From an uncultured Lachnospiraceae bacterium (lineage in GTDB: Bacteria > Bacillota > Clostridia > Lachnospirales > Lachnospiraceae), in assembly GCA_910588875.1 (NCBI GenBank), contig CAJURT010000014.1, forward strand, positions 1 to 64,000: DNA of 64,000 bases, written 5' to 3'. The notes below the pieces were generated by a model. It was not told the DNA's origin and made no database searches. It saw nothing but the letters and a program-made list of their open reading frames with translations. Below, piece after piece: positions 1 to 8,909 of the stretch. Position numbers and translations under genes: made by a program. How positions within the stretch are numbered: the stretch's first letter is position 1; each line of letters starts with the position of its first letter.

Positions 1-930
1 AAAGAAAAAGGATATACCTCTCATGACGTGGTGGCGAAAATGAGAGGTATTTTGCAGATGAAGAAGATCGGGCATACGGGAACCCTGGATCCGGAGGCAG
101 AGGGCGTGCTGCCGGTCTGCATCGGAAAAGGGACAAAGCTGTGCGATATGCTGGCGGATAAGACGAAGGAGTACCGGGCGGTGCTGCTTCTGGGACGGGA
201 GACGGATACCCAGGATGCCACGGGAAGGACGGTGGCAGAGAGGCCCGTGGAATGGCAGAGCATGGAAAAGAACTTGCCTGCAGCCGGTTCTGCCGGAATC
301 CCAGGGGGGATGGAGGAAGGGATACGCAGGGTGATCCTAAGCTTTAAGGGGCCGTATATGCAGGTTCCGCCGATGTACTCGGCCCTGAAGGTTAACGGCA
401 GGAAGCTTTATGAACTGGCCCGTGCCGGGAAAGAAATCGAACGCCTGCCGCGGCCGGTGGAGATACTGGAGATAGAGGTTGAAAAGATAAGCCTGCCGCG
501 GGTGGAGGTGCGGGTGGTGTGTTCCAAGGGAACCTATATCCGGACCCTCTGCCACGATATCGGGCAAAGGCTTGGATGCGGCGGGTGCATGGAGAGCCTG
601 CTGCGCACGCGGGTGGGCCATTTCATGTTGGCGGACAGCCTGCGCCTGGAAGAGATTGAAGGCCTGAAGGCATCCGGGAGGATTAGGGAATATGTGCAGC
701 CGGTGGACAAGGTATTTGCAGGGCTTCCCAAGCTTGTGATGGCAGCAGGAAAAGAAGGGGATAAGCTGGTGCATAACGGGAACCCGTTTCTGCCGGGACT
801 GGCAGAGGGGCAGGAAACATTTCCCCGCGCCCGGGTATACGACAGCCAGGGGGAGTTTATCGGAATCTATGGATACGATGAGAGGAAGAAGCGGTATCAG
901 CCGCAGAAATTATTTCTGGGAGGCAGCTAA
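1..930 (+). CDS. truB: tRNA pseudouridine(55) synthase TruB (5' end outside window)
   Basis: Converts U55 of the tRNA T-loop to pseudouridine. The reading frame is open from base 1, and the residues before the first internal start codon (KEKGYTSHDVVAKMRGIL) are the normal TruB N-terminus, so the true start lies just upstream of the window. The catalytic aspartate sits in GHTGTLDPEAEGVLPV, and PPMYSALKVNGRKLYELAR and KGTYIRTLCHDIG are later TruB motifs. ribF starts 3 bases after the stop, so the two are co-transcribed, as is usual for the infB-rbfA-truB-ribF region of Firmicutes. A GTG at 28 is an internal Val codon, not the start. Confidence 0.95.
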   Translation, partial: KEKGYTSHDVVAKMRGILQMKKIGHTGTLDPEAEGVLPVCIGKGTKLCDMLADKTKEYRAVLLLGRETDTQDATGRTVAERPVEWQSMEKNLPAAGSAGIPGGMEEGIRRVILSFKGPYMQVPPMYSALKVNGRKLYELARAGKEIERLPRPVEILEIEVEKISLPRVEVRVVCSKGTYIRTLCHDIGQRLGCGGCMESLLRTRVGHFMLADSLRLEEIEGLKASGRIREYVQPVDKVFAGLPKLVMAAGKEGDKLVHNGNPFLPGLAEGQETFPRARVYDSQGEFIGIYGYDERKKRYQPQKLFLGGS

Positions 931-933
931 GAG

Positions 934-1881
934 ATGCAGGTAATCGCCGGAACGAGAGAATTTCAGATAGAGGAGCCCACGGTAGTGACCATCGGAAAAT
1001 TTGACGGCCGCCATAAGGGACATCAGAAGCTGCTGCAAAGGATGCTGAGCCTTCGGGAACAAAAGGGGCTTAAGAGCGCGGTTTTTACCTTTGACATGGC
1101 GCCGGCAGGCGTGGTGTCGGGGAAGGCACAGGCAGTGATCAGCACCAACCAGGAGCGGCGGAACAATATGGAAAGGATGGGGATTGACTACCTGGTGGAG
1201 TATCCTTTTAACCGGGAGGTGGCCCAGATGCCTCCGGAAGAGTTTGTGAGGCAGATCCTGACAGGGCAGATGAGGGCAAAGGCGATTGTGGCAGGGACGG
1301 ATTGCGGCTTCGGGCATCACCGGGCCGGGAATGCCGCGCTCCTTAAGAAACTGGCGCCGGAGTACGGCTATGAGGCAGTGATTATTGAGAAGGAACAGGA
1401 CGGGGACCGGGATATCAGCAGCACCTATATCCGCGAGCAGCTGGACCAGGGGAATATCACCAAGGCGAATGCGCTGCTGGGGGAGCCCTATTCCATCCAT
1501 GGCGAGGTGGTCCATGGCAACCATATTGGGGCGCCCCTTCTGGGCTTTCCCACTGCCAACCTGGTGCCGCCTGCAGAAAAATACCTGCCCCGGTTCGGGG
1601 TCTATGCTTCCCGGGTGCTGCTGGAGGGGAAATATTACGGAGGGGTCAGCAATATCGGGAGCAAGCCTACCATCACCGGGGAGAACCCGGTGGGGGTGGA
1701 GACTTTTATCCTGGGCCTGGAACCGGGGGTTGATTTGTATGGGAAGAACATAGAGGTCCAGCTTTTGGATTTTGAACGCCCGGAACAAAGGTTTGCCGGG
1801 CTGGAGGAACTGAAGGCACAAATCGAATTGGACAAACAGTATGCATCAGAGTACTTTAAAAAGAATCCCGGGTGGCTGTAA
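934..1881 (+). CDS. ribF: Bifunctional riboflavin kinase / FAD synthetase RibF
   Basis: Phosphorylates riboflavin to FMN and adenylates FMN to FAD. The N-terminal nucleotidyltransferase domain has FDGRHKGH at residues 23-30 and the ISSTYIREQL block. The C-terminal riboflavin kinase domain has GFPTAN at about 204-209, then SNIGSKPTI and a VETFIL strand. At 315 residues it is full length. It follows truB by 3 bases, and its last codons overlap the stem of a terminator that serves the convergent DUF1846 gene. No FMN riboswitch is visible just upstream, as expected for an internal operon gene. Confidence 0.95.
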   Translation: MQVIAGTREFQIEEPTVVTIGKFDGRHKGHQKLLQRMLSLREQKGLKSAVFTFDMAPAGVVSGKAQAVISTNQERRNNMERMGIDYLVEYPFNREVAQMPPEEFVRQILTGQMRAKAIVAGTDCGFGHHRAGNAALLKKLAPEYGYEAVIIEKEQDGDRDISSTYIREQLDQGNITKANALLGEPYSIHGEVVHGNHIGAPLLGFPTANLVPPAEKYLPRFGVYASRVLLEGKYYGGVSNIGSKPTITGENPVGVETFILGLEPGVDLYGKNIEVQLLDFERPEQRFAGLEELKAQIELDKQYASEYFKKNPGWL

Positions 1882-1895
1882 GACGGACCACCCGG
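1858..1895 (-). terminator. Intrinsic terminator of the DUF1846 gene, inside the ribF 3' end
   Basis: The 8-bp stem CCGGGTGG (1868-1875) / CCACCCGG (1888-1895) has a 12-base loop holding the ribF stop codon. On the minus strand it is followed by a T-run (complement of 1858-1862), so it fits a leftward terminator for the DUF1846 gene. The plus strand lacks a T-run. Confidence 0.6.
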
Positions 1896-1900
1896 AATAT

Positions 1901-3379
1901 TCAATGATAAATCTTCTTGTTTTCATAAAATGGTTCTGAGGTCAGATCCAATCCCAATTTGGCAAAAACTTTAATATCCACTGCGGAAAGCATCACGGAG
2001 GTGTGCACCTGGCAGCCACGGAGTTTGGGAAGCTGCTCCAAGGCAATGCGGGCATTTTCGTCGGTGGCGGCGCACATGGAGAGGGCGATCAGCACCTCGT
2101 CCGTATGGAGGCGAGGATTGCGGCTGCCTAAGTAGCAGGTCTTAAGCCCCTGGATCGGCTCAATAAACGCCGGGGAGATCAGGTGGATGTGGTCGGCGAT
2201 CCCGCCGATTTCCTTTACTGCGTTTAGGAGGGCAGCGGCAGAGGCGCCGAGAAGGGCGCTGGTCTTGCCGGTGACAATACGCCCGTCAGGCAGCTCCAGG
2301 GCAGCGGCAGGAGAGCCGTTTTTCTGGGCAAGGCTGTTGGCGGCAGAGACCACGGAACGCATTTCGGAGGTGATTTTGGACTGTTTCATCAAAAGTTCAA
2401 TCTTGTATACCTCCTCCTTGCTGCCTTCGTCCTTGGCCAGGCGGTTTAATGCCTGGTAATAGCGGCGCAGGATTTCCTGCCGGGATGCTTCCTTGCAGAC
2501 CTCATCATCAATGATACAGTTGCCGGCCATATTCACGCCCATGTCCGTAGGGGACTTATAGGGGCAATAGCCATAGATTCCCTCGAACATGGCGGCCAGA
2601 ACCGGGTAGATCTCCACATCACGGTTATAATTGACCGTGGTTATGCCGTAGGCTTCCAGATGGAACGGGTCAATCATGTTGACATCATTCAAATCAGCGG
2701 TAGCTGCCTCATAGGCCAGGTTGACCGGGTGCTTTAAAGGGATATTCCAGATGGGGAATGTCTCAAACTTGGCATATCCGGCTTTGATGCCCCGTTTGTT
2801 CTCGTGGTAAAGCTGGGACAGGCAGGTGGCCATCTTGCCGCTGCCGGGGCCGGGGGCGGTGATGATGACGAGCGGCCGGGCTGTCTCAATATAATCGTTT
2901 TTCCCATAGCCCTCATCGCTGACTATGTGGGAGATGTTGTTGGGATAGCCTTCGATGGGATAGTGGCGGTATACCCGGATCCCCAGCTTTTCCAGCTTGG
3001 CCTTAAAGAGGTTGGCGGCGGACTGGCCCGCATAGCGGGTAATGACAACGCTGCCCACATAAAGCCCTTTGTCCCGGTATTCCTGGATCAGCCTCAGCAC
3101 ATCCATGTCATAGGTGATGCCCAGGTCGTGGCGGATCTTATTTTTTTCAATGTCAGCGGCATTGATGGCAATGATGATCTCTGCCTGGTCAGCAAGCTGC
3201 AGCAGCATCTTCAGCTTGCTGTCCGGCTGGAAGCCGGGCAGCACCCGGGAGGCATGGTAGTCATCAAAGAGTTTTCCGCCAAATTCCAGGTATAGCTTGT
3301 TCCCGAACTGGCTGATACGGTTGCGGATATGTTCTGACTGAGTAGTAAGATATTTCTGGTTGTCAAATCCTGTTTTCAT
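1901..3379 (-). CDS. DUF1846 domain-containing protein
   Basis: A conserved Firmicutes protein of about 490 residues with no established function. The start MKTGFDNQKYL at 3379 is preferred because AAAGGGG lies about 12 bases upstream; an in-frame ATG at 3418 would add 13 residues that do not look conserved. The sequence contains APGPGSGKMATCLSQL, a P-loop-like glycine-rich segment characteristic of this family. A possible -10 (TACAAT, complement of 3409-3414) lies close upstream. The gene faces ribF, with a shared convergent terminator region. Family assignment is by recognition of the whole sequence; the substrate is unknown. Confidence 0.85.
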   Translation of the reverse strand: MKTGFDNQKYLTTQSEHIRNRISQFGNKLYLEFGGKLFDDYHASRVLPGFQPDSKLKMLLQLADQAEIIIAINAADIEKNKIRHDLGITYDMDVLRLIQEYRDKGLYVGSVVITRYAGQSAANLFKAKLEKLGIRVYRHYPIEGYPNNISHIVSDEGYGKNDYIETARPLVIITAPGPGSGKMATCLSQLYHENKRGIKAGYAKFETFPIWNIPLKHPVNLAYEAATADLNDVNMIDPFHLEAYGITTVNYNRDVEIYPVLAAMFEGIYGYCPYKSPTDMGVNMAGNCIIDDEVCKEASRQEILRRYYQALNRLAKDEGSKEEVYKIELLMKQSKITSEMRSVVSAANSLAQKNGSPAAALELPDGRIVTGKTSALLGASAAALLNAVKEIGGIADHIHLISPAFIEPIQGLKTCYLGSRNPRLHTDEVLIALSMCAATDENARIALEQLPKLRGCQVHTSVMLSAVDIKVFAKLGLDLTSEPFYENKKIYH

Positions 3380-3505
3380 AGTTTTGAATACCCCTTTCCA
3401 TGGGTATGATTGTAACATAGAAGGGGATTTTTTGCACTAAAAATTACAGAGTGGGGAAAAAAACCGTATTTTTTCCGGTAAAGTGGGAGAAAAGCTGTTA
3501 AAATT

Positions 3506-3534
3506 TTGCTATTTTTGGGAATATGTGGTATAAT
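3506..3534 (+). promoter_or_regulatory. Sigma-A type promoter of the DUF4015 lipoprotein gene
   Basis: TTGCTA (3506-3511), a 17-base spacer and TATAAT (3529-3534), about 60 bases before the ATG at 3596. Confidence 0.6.
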
Positions 3535-3595
3535 CTGAATAAACGGAACTGGAAACCGACAGATGCTTAGGATAATTTGAGGACAGGAAAAGACC

Positions 3596-5029
3596 ATGAA
3601 AAGAATATGTGGGCTGCTTTGGGCGGTTCTGCTTCTTCTGATCTGTATCCTGACCGGGTGCAAGGGGCTGGATGGCATAAACCAGCTGGCAACCACACCG
3701 GCGCCTGTGGTAGTAGGGCGGGGACAGACGGCAGAAGGGGAAGAACAGGAAAGCAGCAAAGAAGACGAGACTGAACCGGAACTCCAGGTCGGAGAGATCG
3801 TGATTGAGTCTGAGCCGGACAGGAAACCGGTGAAGGTAAAGGGAATTTACATTTCTGCCTATGTGGCAGGCACTCCCAGCATGGTGGATGCATTGCTGGA
3901 GGAGATCGACAAAACGGAGATCAATGCGCTGGTGATCGATTTAAAGGATGATTTTGGCCGGGTGGCCTGTGAGGTGGACTCCCCGATGATCGAAGAACTC
4001 GGCTCCACCAGGATCCATATCCAGGATATGGAGGGCCTGATGAAGAAGCTGGAGGAACATGGGATCTATGCCATCGCCCGTATTCCGGCATTCCGGGATG
4101 CTTGGCTGGGCACTGTGCGCCCGGAATGGTGTGTCCAGTATGAGGACGGATCGGTATTTACGGACAAGGACGGCAATTCATGGGTAAACCCATACAAGGA
4201 GGAGGCCTGGGATTATCTGGTGGAAATCGGGATCCAGGCCAAGCGGCTGGGGTTTCAGGAAGTGCAGTTTGACTATGTGCGCTTCTGCACGGAGACCTCC
4301 ATGGATGATGTGGTGTTTGATGAGGCTGACACCAGGGGGCGCTCGCGCACGGATGTGATTTATGAGTTTATGGAATACGCATACAGGAGGCTGAAACAGC
4401 AGGGGCTGTTTGTTTCGGCGGATGTGTTTGGTGCAATTATCAACAGCGATGTCAATGCCAATATGGTAGGGCAGGTCTATGGGGAGTTGGCCAAGCATGT
4501 GGATTATATCAGCCCGATGATTTATCCGTCCCATTATGGGGACGGGTATTATGGGATTGACCATCCGGACATGCATCCCTATGAGACGATTACGGCGGCG
4601 CTTCAGGCTTCCCGCAAGGAATTGTATTTCGCCAGGGAGGGGCAGGAGCATATGGCAGTGGTGCGGCCGTGGCTTCAGGACTTTACGGCCTCCTGGCTGA
4701 CCCATTATATCCCCTATGGGGCTGACCAGGTGCGGGAGCAGATCCAGGCAACCTATGACGCGGGCTATGATGAATGGCTTTTGTGGGATGCATCCTGCCA
4801 TTACGACTGGGACGGGCTCTTGTCGCCGGAGGATGCAAAGGCGGAGGCAGACTGGATCGCCCAGTCGAGGGCAGCATTGCCGGAGAGCAGCTTTGCGCCG
4901 GACACTGCCGGGGCGGCGCCTACCGAGACTGCCCAGCCGTCGGCAGGCGCCCAATATACGGGGCTGGATGCGGAGACCGTGCCCACGGGATCAGCGGGAC
5001 CGACGGTGGGGGCGTATACGGGGGAGTGA
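3596..5029 (+). CDS. Putative glycoside hydrolase, DUF4015 family, lipoprotein
   Basis: Predicted surface lipoprotein with a TIM-barrel-like putative glycosyl hydrolase domain. The N-terminus MKRICGLLWAVLLLLICILTGC is a lipoprotein signal with lipobox LTGC, followed by an acidic Ser/Glu-rich spacer to about residue 65. The DUF4015 domain starts at VKGIYISAYVAG, continues through NALVIDLKDDFG, EVQFDYVRFCT and SPMIYPSHY, and ends near residue 430. An Ala/Thr/Pro-rich tail of about 45 residues follows. The family resembles alpha-amylase-type barrels, but the substrate is not established. It has its own promoter and a large hairpin downstream, so it is probably monocistronic. Confidence 0.8.
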   Translation: MKRICGLLWAVLLLLICILTGCKGLDGINQLATTPAPVVVGRGQTAEGEEQESSKEDETEPELQVGEIVIESEPDRKPVKVKGIYISAYVAGTPSMVDALLEEIDKTEINALVIDLKDDFGRVACEVDSPMIEELGSTRIHIQDMEGLMKKLEEHGIYAIARIPAFRDAWLGTVRPEWCVQYEDGSVFTDKDGNSWVNPYKEEAWDYLVEIGIQAKRLGFQEVQFDYVRFCTETSMDDVVFDEADTRGRSRTDVIYEFMEYAYRRLKQQGLFVSADVFGAIINSDVNANMVGQVYGELAKHVDYISPMIYPSHYGDGYYGIDHPDMHPYETITAALQASRKELYFAREGQEHMAVVRPWLQDFTASWLTHYIPYGADQVREQIQATYDAGYDEWLLWDASCHYDWDGLLSPEDAKAEADWIAQSRAALPESSFAPDTAGAAPTETAQPSAGAQYTGLDAETVPTGSAGPTVGAYTGE

Positions 5030-5055
5030 AAAATCGGGAAAACCTTTCCGCAGAG

Positions 5056-5147
5056 GGCAGGGCCCGGGAAATATATGGTTCTTTTGCGGTTTCGGAATGA
5101 GGAACTGCAAAAGGATCATATTATTTTCCGGGTCCTGCTGCCTTTTT
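5056..5147 (+). terminator. Long near-palindromic hairpin ending in T5
   Basis: About 40 bases from GGCAG at 5056 pair, with small bulges and G.U pairs, with the stretch ending GCTGCC at 5142. An inner 11-bp arm is CTTTTGCGGTT / AACTGCAAAAG. TTTTT follows at 5143-5147. It probably terminates the DUF4015 gene but is much longer than an ordinary terminator. The rest of the gap to 5278 shows nothing else. Confidence 0.6.
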
Positions 5148-5277
5148 GTCCTTCGGGGCCGGGATGTGGGGGAGGCGGCTTTGGGGAAGAAAGCATTTTG
5201 GAGGATTGCGGGGTTGAAAAAGTCGGGGGGTTTTTGTATGATGGTAGGGAAGCGGACGGAGAGGAGGGTGTGATTGG

Positions 5278-5829
5278 ATGGAGAGAAGAGTGTGGCCGGG
5301 GGAGGTTTACCGGCATTTTAAAGGGGAACTGTATCAGGTTGTGGCTGTGGCCGTCCATTCGGAGACGGGGGAGGAGATGGTGGTCTACCAGGCATTGTAC
5401 GGGGATTTTTCGGTGTATGTGAGGCCGTTTGGAATGTTTGTGGGGGAGGTGGACCGGGAAAAGTACCCGGAAGCGGGACAGAGGTTCCGGTTTGAACGGG
5501 CGGCATTGCCAGGGAGGAGGATGCAGGGGGAGGAGAGAAGGGAAAGGGAAGAAAGAGAAGAAAGGGAAGAAAGAGAAGAAGGGGAAGGCCGGGATACGGG
5601 CAGCGGCGGGGTGAGCCGGGGGCTGGAGGAATTTTTGGATGCGGGGAGTGTGGAGGAGAGGATGGAATGCCTGAGGGGGCTCAGGGATTTTGTGTCCCAG
5701 GAGGATCTGGACAGTATCTATGTGGTGCTGGATATGCAGGCCTTTCCGGGGAGTGTGGGGGAACAGCTGGATGCGGTGATCCGGTGCCTTGCCATGCAGC
5801 AGAGATATGAGGGCAGGAGGCTGCGCTGA
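5278..5829 (+). CDS. DUF1653 domain-containing protein with charged linker and C-terminal domain
   Basis: Residues 6-60 (PGEVYRHFKGELYQVVAVAV, HSETGEEMVVYQALYG, VRPFGMF) match the small DUF1653 domain, usually a stand-alone protein of about 70 residues. Here it is followed by an Arg/Glu repeat linker (residues about 80-105, REREEREEREE type) and a C-terminal segment of about 75 residues (GLEEFLDAGSVEERMECLRG) that I do not recognise. The ATG at 5278 has GAGGAGGG about 9 bases upstream. No enzymatic function is known for DUF1653. It lies 28 bases before the longer possible start of uvrC, so the two may be co-transcribed. Confidence 0.75.
   Translation: MERRVWPGEVYRHFKGELYQVVAVAVHSETGEEMVVYQALYGDFSVYVRPFGMFVGEVDREKYPEAGQRFRFERAALPGRRMQGEERREREEREEREEREEGEGRDTGSGGVSRGLEEFLDAGSVEERMECLRGLRDFVSQEDLDSIYVVLDMQAFPGSVGEQLDAVIRCLAMQQRYEGRRLR
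5525..5588 (+). repeat. 64-base homopurine tract in the DUF1653 gene
   Basis: Every base from 5525 to 5588 is A or G, built from imperfect units of the type GAAAGAGAAGAAAGG. In frame it encodes the Glu/Arg linker. A polypurine strand of this length is unusual and may be length-variable. Confidence 0.75.
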
Positions 5830-5919
5830 CAGCTTTGCCGCAGGAGGAGGCAGAGGATGGCCGGAAAGAGGGAGGGAAGAAACGGGGTGGATGGGACGAA
5901 GGCGGGAGAGGAGGCGCCA

Positions 5920-7794
5920 ATGTTTGATATTGAGGAGGAATTGAAGAAACTTCCGGCACAGCCGGGGGTATATATTATGCATGATAAGCGGGATGAGATC
6001 ATATATGTAGGAAAGGCAATCAGTTTGAAAAACCGGGTGCGCCAGTATTTTCAGAGCAGCCGCAACAAGACAGCCAAGATCGAGCAGATGGTCTCCAGGA
6101 TTGCCCGTTTTGAATATATTATCACGGATTCGGAACTGGAGGCGCTGGTGCTGGAATGCAACCTGATTAAGGAGCACAGGCCGAAATACAACACCATGCT
6201 GAAGGACGACAAGGCGTACCCGTATATCAAGGTGACGGTGACGGAGGATTTCCCGCGGGTGTTGTTTGCCAGGACCATGAAAAAAGACAAGAATAAGTAT
6301 TTCGGGCCTTATACCAGCGCGGGGGCAGTGAAAGACACCATTGACCTGATCCATAAGGTATATAAGATCCGGACATGCAGCAAGGCGCTGCCCCGGGATA
6401 CCGGAAAAGACAGGCCATGCCTCAATTACCACATTAAACAGTGCGGCGCTCCCTGCCAGGGCTGGGTCAGCAAGGAGGAGTACGGCAGGAATATTTCTCA
6501 GGTGCTGGAATTTTTGAACGGGCATTATGAGATTATGCTGTCCCTTTTGGAGGAGAGGATGATGCAGGCCTCTTCGGAGATGGACTTTGAGAAGGCCATC
6601 GAGTACCGGGAGTTACTGGCAAGTGTCAAAAAGGTGGCCCAGAAGCAGAAGATCACCAGCAGCAGCATGCAGGACCGGGATATCATTGCCCTGGCCAGGG
6701 ATGAGGAGGATGCCGTGGTGCAGGTGTTCTTTGTGCGGGAAGGGAAGCTGATCGGGCGGGAGCATTTTCATATGGCAGTGGCCACGGCGGAGGACATCCC
6801 GCAGCTTTTGTCAGGGTTTATTAAGCAGTTTTATTCAGGGACGCCCTTTCTGCCGAAGGAGTTGTGGGTGCAGGCGGAGCCGGAGGACAGGGAGGTGATC
6901 TGCCACTGGCTCAGTGCCCGCAAGGGGCAAAAGGTCCATATCATAGTGCCGCAGAAGGGGGAGAAAGAGAGGCTGGTGGAACTGGCACAGAAGAACGCCG
7001 CCCTGGTGCTCTCCCAGGACAAGGAGAAGATCAAGAGGGAGGAACTGCGCACGGTGGGCGCCATGAACCAGATCGGGGGCTGGCTGGGCATAGGGCAGGT
7101 GCACCGGGTGGAGGCCTTCGATATCTCCAACATTTCCGGCTATGAATCCGTAGGATCCATGGTGGTCTATGAGGACGGGAAGCCCAAGCGCAATGACTAC
7201 CGGAAATTTAAGATCCGGACGGTAACCGGGCCAAATGATTATGCCTCCATGCGGGAGGTGCTGACGCGGCGTTTCAGCCATGGGCTGGAGGAGAAAAACC
7301 GCCTGCAAAAGGAAGGGGTGGGCAAAGAGGCAGGAAGCTTTACCCGCTTCCCGGATCTGCTGATGATGGACGGAGGAAGGGGGCAGGTCAATATAGCCCT
7401 GGAGGTGCTAAAGGAACTGGATCTTGAGATCCCTGTCTGCGGCATGGTAAAGGATGACAACCACCGTACCCGGGGGCTGTACTACCAAAATGTGGAAATA
7501 CCGATTGACCGCCATTCGGAAGGCTTTAAGCTGATCACCCGGATCCAGGATGAGGCTCACCGTTTTGCCATCGAATACCATCGGAGCCTGCGGGGGAAAA
7601 GCCAGGTCCGTTCGTTACTGGATGATATACCTGGCATCGGGCCTGCACGCAGGAAAGCGCTCCTGCGCCATTTCAAATCCCTGGAGGCAATCGCCGCCGC
7701 CGGCGTGGAAGAACTCGCACAGGTCCCCGGCATGAACCGCCAGTCAGCGGAGCATGTATATGGTTTTTTCCGGGGATCCGGGGATCCGGTTTAA
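5920..7794 (+). CDS. uvrC: Excinuclease ABC subunit UvrC
   Basis: Makes the dual incisions in UvrABC nucleotide excision repair. From MFDIEEELKKLP it has the GIY-YIG nuclease (PGVYIMHDKRDEIIYVGKA, residues about 15-33), a UVR helical motif (SSEMDFEKAIEYRELL), the RNase H-like C-terminal nuclease (VEAFDISNISGYESVGSMVV and later PDLLMMDGGRGQVN) and a helix-hairpin-helix end (DIPGIGPARRKALLRHF). The ATG at 5920 has AGGAGG at 5909-5914 and gives the normal N-terminus. An upstream in-frame ATG at 5857 also has a strong AGGAGG and would add 21 Gly/Lys-rich residues, so the start is not certain. Confidence 0.95.
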   Translation: MFDIEEELKKLPAQPGVYIMHDKRDEIIYVGKAISLKNRVRQYFQSSRNKTAKIEQMVSRIARFEYIITDSELEALVLECNLIKEHRPKYNTMLKDDKAYPYIKVTVTEDFPRVLFARTMKKDKNKYFGPYTSAGAVKDTIDLIHKVYKIRTCSKALPRDTGKDRPCLNYHIKQCGAPCQGWVSKEEYGRNISQVLEFLNGHYEIMLSLLEERMMQASSEMDFEKAIEYRELLASVKKVAQKQKITSSSMQDRDIIALARDEEDAVVQVFFVREGKLIGREHFHMAVATAEDIPQLLSGFIKQFYSGTPFLPKELWVQAEPEDREVICHWLSARKGQKVHIIVPQKGEKERLVELAQKNAALVLSQDKEKIKREELRTVGAMNQIGGWLGIGQVHRVEAFDISNISGYESVGSMVVYEDGKPKRNDYRKFKIRTVTGPNDYASMREVLTRRFSHGLEEKNRLQKEGVGKEAGSFTRFPDLLMMDGGRGQVNIALEVLKELDLEIPVCGMVKDDNHRTRGLYYQNVEIPIDRHSEGFKLITRIQDEAHRFAIEYHRSLRGKSQVRSLLDDIPGIGPARRKALLRHFKSLEAIAAAGVEELAQVPGMNRQSAEHVYGFFRGSGDPV

Positions 7795-7815
7795 AACCAT
7801 GCCCAAAACTTCATA

Positions 7816-7844
7816 ATGACAATCCGCGAGGGATATGATATAGT
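7816..7844 (+). promoter_or_regulatory. Promoter of the hprK-murB-rapZ-whiA operon
   Basis: ATGACA (7816-7821), a 17-base spacer and TATAGT (7839-7844), 64 bases before the hprK ATG. Confidence 0.5.
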
Positions 7845-7907
7845 GTTACCAGGGTTACAAAAAAGGGAAGAAAGGCACAAAGAGGACAGGAAGGAGCCTG
7901 GGGAATC

Positions 7908-8837
7908 ATGTATGGTGTTACGATTACAGAACTGATTCAGAAAATGAATCTGAAAAATATCATTCCGGAGATTGATACGGACAAGGTAGTGCTGACCCAT
8001 CCGGACGTAAACCGACCGGCATTGCAGCTGGCAGGTTTTTTTGACCATTTTGACAAGGAGAGGGTGCAGATCATCGGCTTTGTGGAGCAGGAGTATATAA
8101 AGACCCTGTCCCGGGAGCAGAAGGTGGGAAATTACGAGAAGCTTTTGGCCAGTGAGATTCCCTGCCTGGTGTATAGCCGTAACATGATGCCGGATGAAGA
8201 CATGCAGGATCTCTGCCGCCGTTACCAGGTGCCGTGCTTGGTGTCGGACAAGACGACCTCGGCGCTGATGGCAGAGGCAACACGGTGGCTGAATGTGAAG
8301 CTGGCGCCCTGTATCAGCATCCATGGAGTGCTGGTGGATGTGTTTGGCGAGGGAGTGCTGATCATGGGGGAGAGCGGGATCGGTAAGAGCGAGGCTGCCC
8401 TGGAACTGATCAAGCGGGGCCACCGGCTGGTGACGGACGATGTGGTGGAGATCCGCCGGGTCAGTGAGGACACGCTCATCGGCAGCGCACCGGATATCAC
8501 GAAGCATTTCATAGAACTGAGGGGGATCGGGATTATCGACGTGAAAGCGCTGTATGGCGTGGAGAGCGTCAAGGAGACACAGTCCATTGATATGGTAATC
8601 AAGCTGGAGGACTGGAGCCGGGATAAGGAATACGACCGCCTGGGGATGGAAGACCAGTATACGGAGTTTTTGGGCAATAAAGTGGTGTGCCATAATATCC
8701 CGATCCGCCCGGGAAGGAACCTGGCGATTATTGTGGAATCCGCAGCAGTGAATTACCGCCAGAAAAAGATGGGGTATAATGCAGCCAGGGAACTGTATAA
8801 CCGGGTACAGGCCAACCTGGGGCGGGCCCTGTCGTGA
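7908..8837 (+). CDS. hprK: HPr kinase/phosphorylase HprK
   Basis: Phosphorylates and dephosphorylates Ser46 of HPr and Crh in Firmicutes carbon catabolite repression. Visible motifs are His139 (SIHGVLVDVFG), the P-loop GESGIGKS (residues 154-161), VTDDVVEI, and the HprK signature ELRGIGIIDVKALYG at about 204-218. The length of 309 is typical. It heads a run with murB, rapZ, whiA and a Crh-like HPr paralogue, so the kinase and a likely protein substrate are encoded within about 4 kb. A promoter lies just upstream. Confidence 0.95.
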   Translation: MYGVTITELIQKMNLKNIIPEIDTDKVVLTHPDVNRPALQLAGFFDHFDKERVQIIGFVEQEYIKTLSREQKVGNYEKLLASEIPCLVYSRNMMPDEDMQDLCRRYQVPCLVSDKTTSALMAEATRWLNVKLAPCISIHGVLVDVFGEGVLIMGESGIGKSEAALELIKRGHRLVTDDVVEIRRVSEDTLIGSAPDITKHFIELRGIGIIDVKALYGVESVKETQSIDMVIKLEDWSRDKEYDRLGMEDQYTEFLGNKVVCHNIPIRPGRNLAIIVESAAVNYRQKKMGYNAARELYNRVQANLGRALS

Positions 8838-8909
8838 CAGGGCAGGACATGATCGGGAAGGAAGCAGGAAGCAAAAGAGGATTATAATTAGGGAAATCGA
8901 GAGGGATGG

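Noticed and set aside
5116..6525. 469-codon open frame on the minus strand
   Set aside because: It lies opposite DUF1653 and uvrC, is rich in Pro, His and Leu as expected from a shadow of G+C-rich coding DNA, and has no homology-like motifs.
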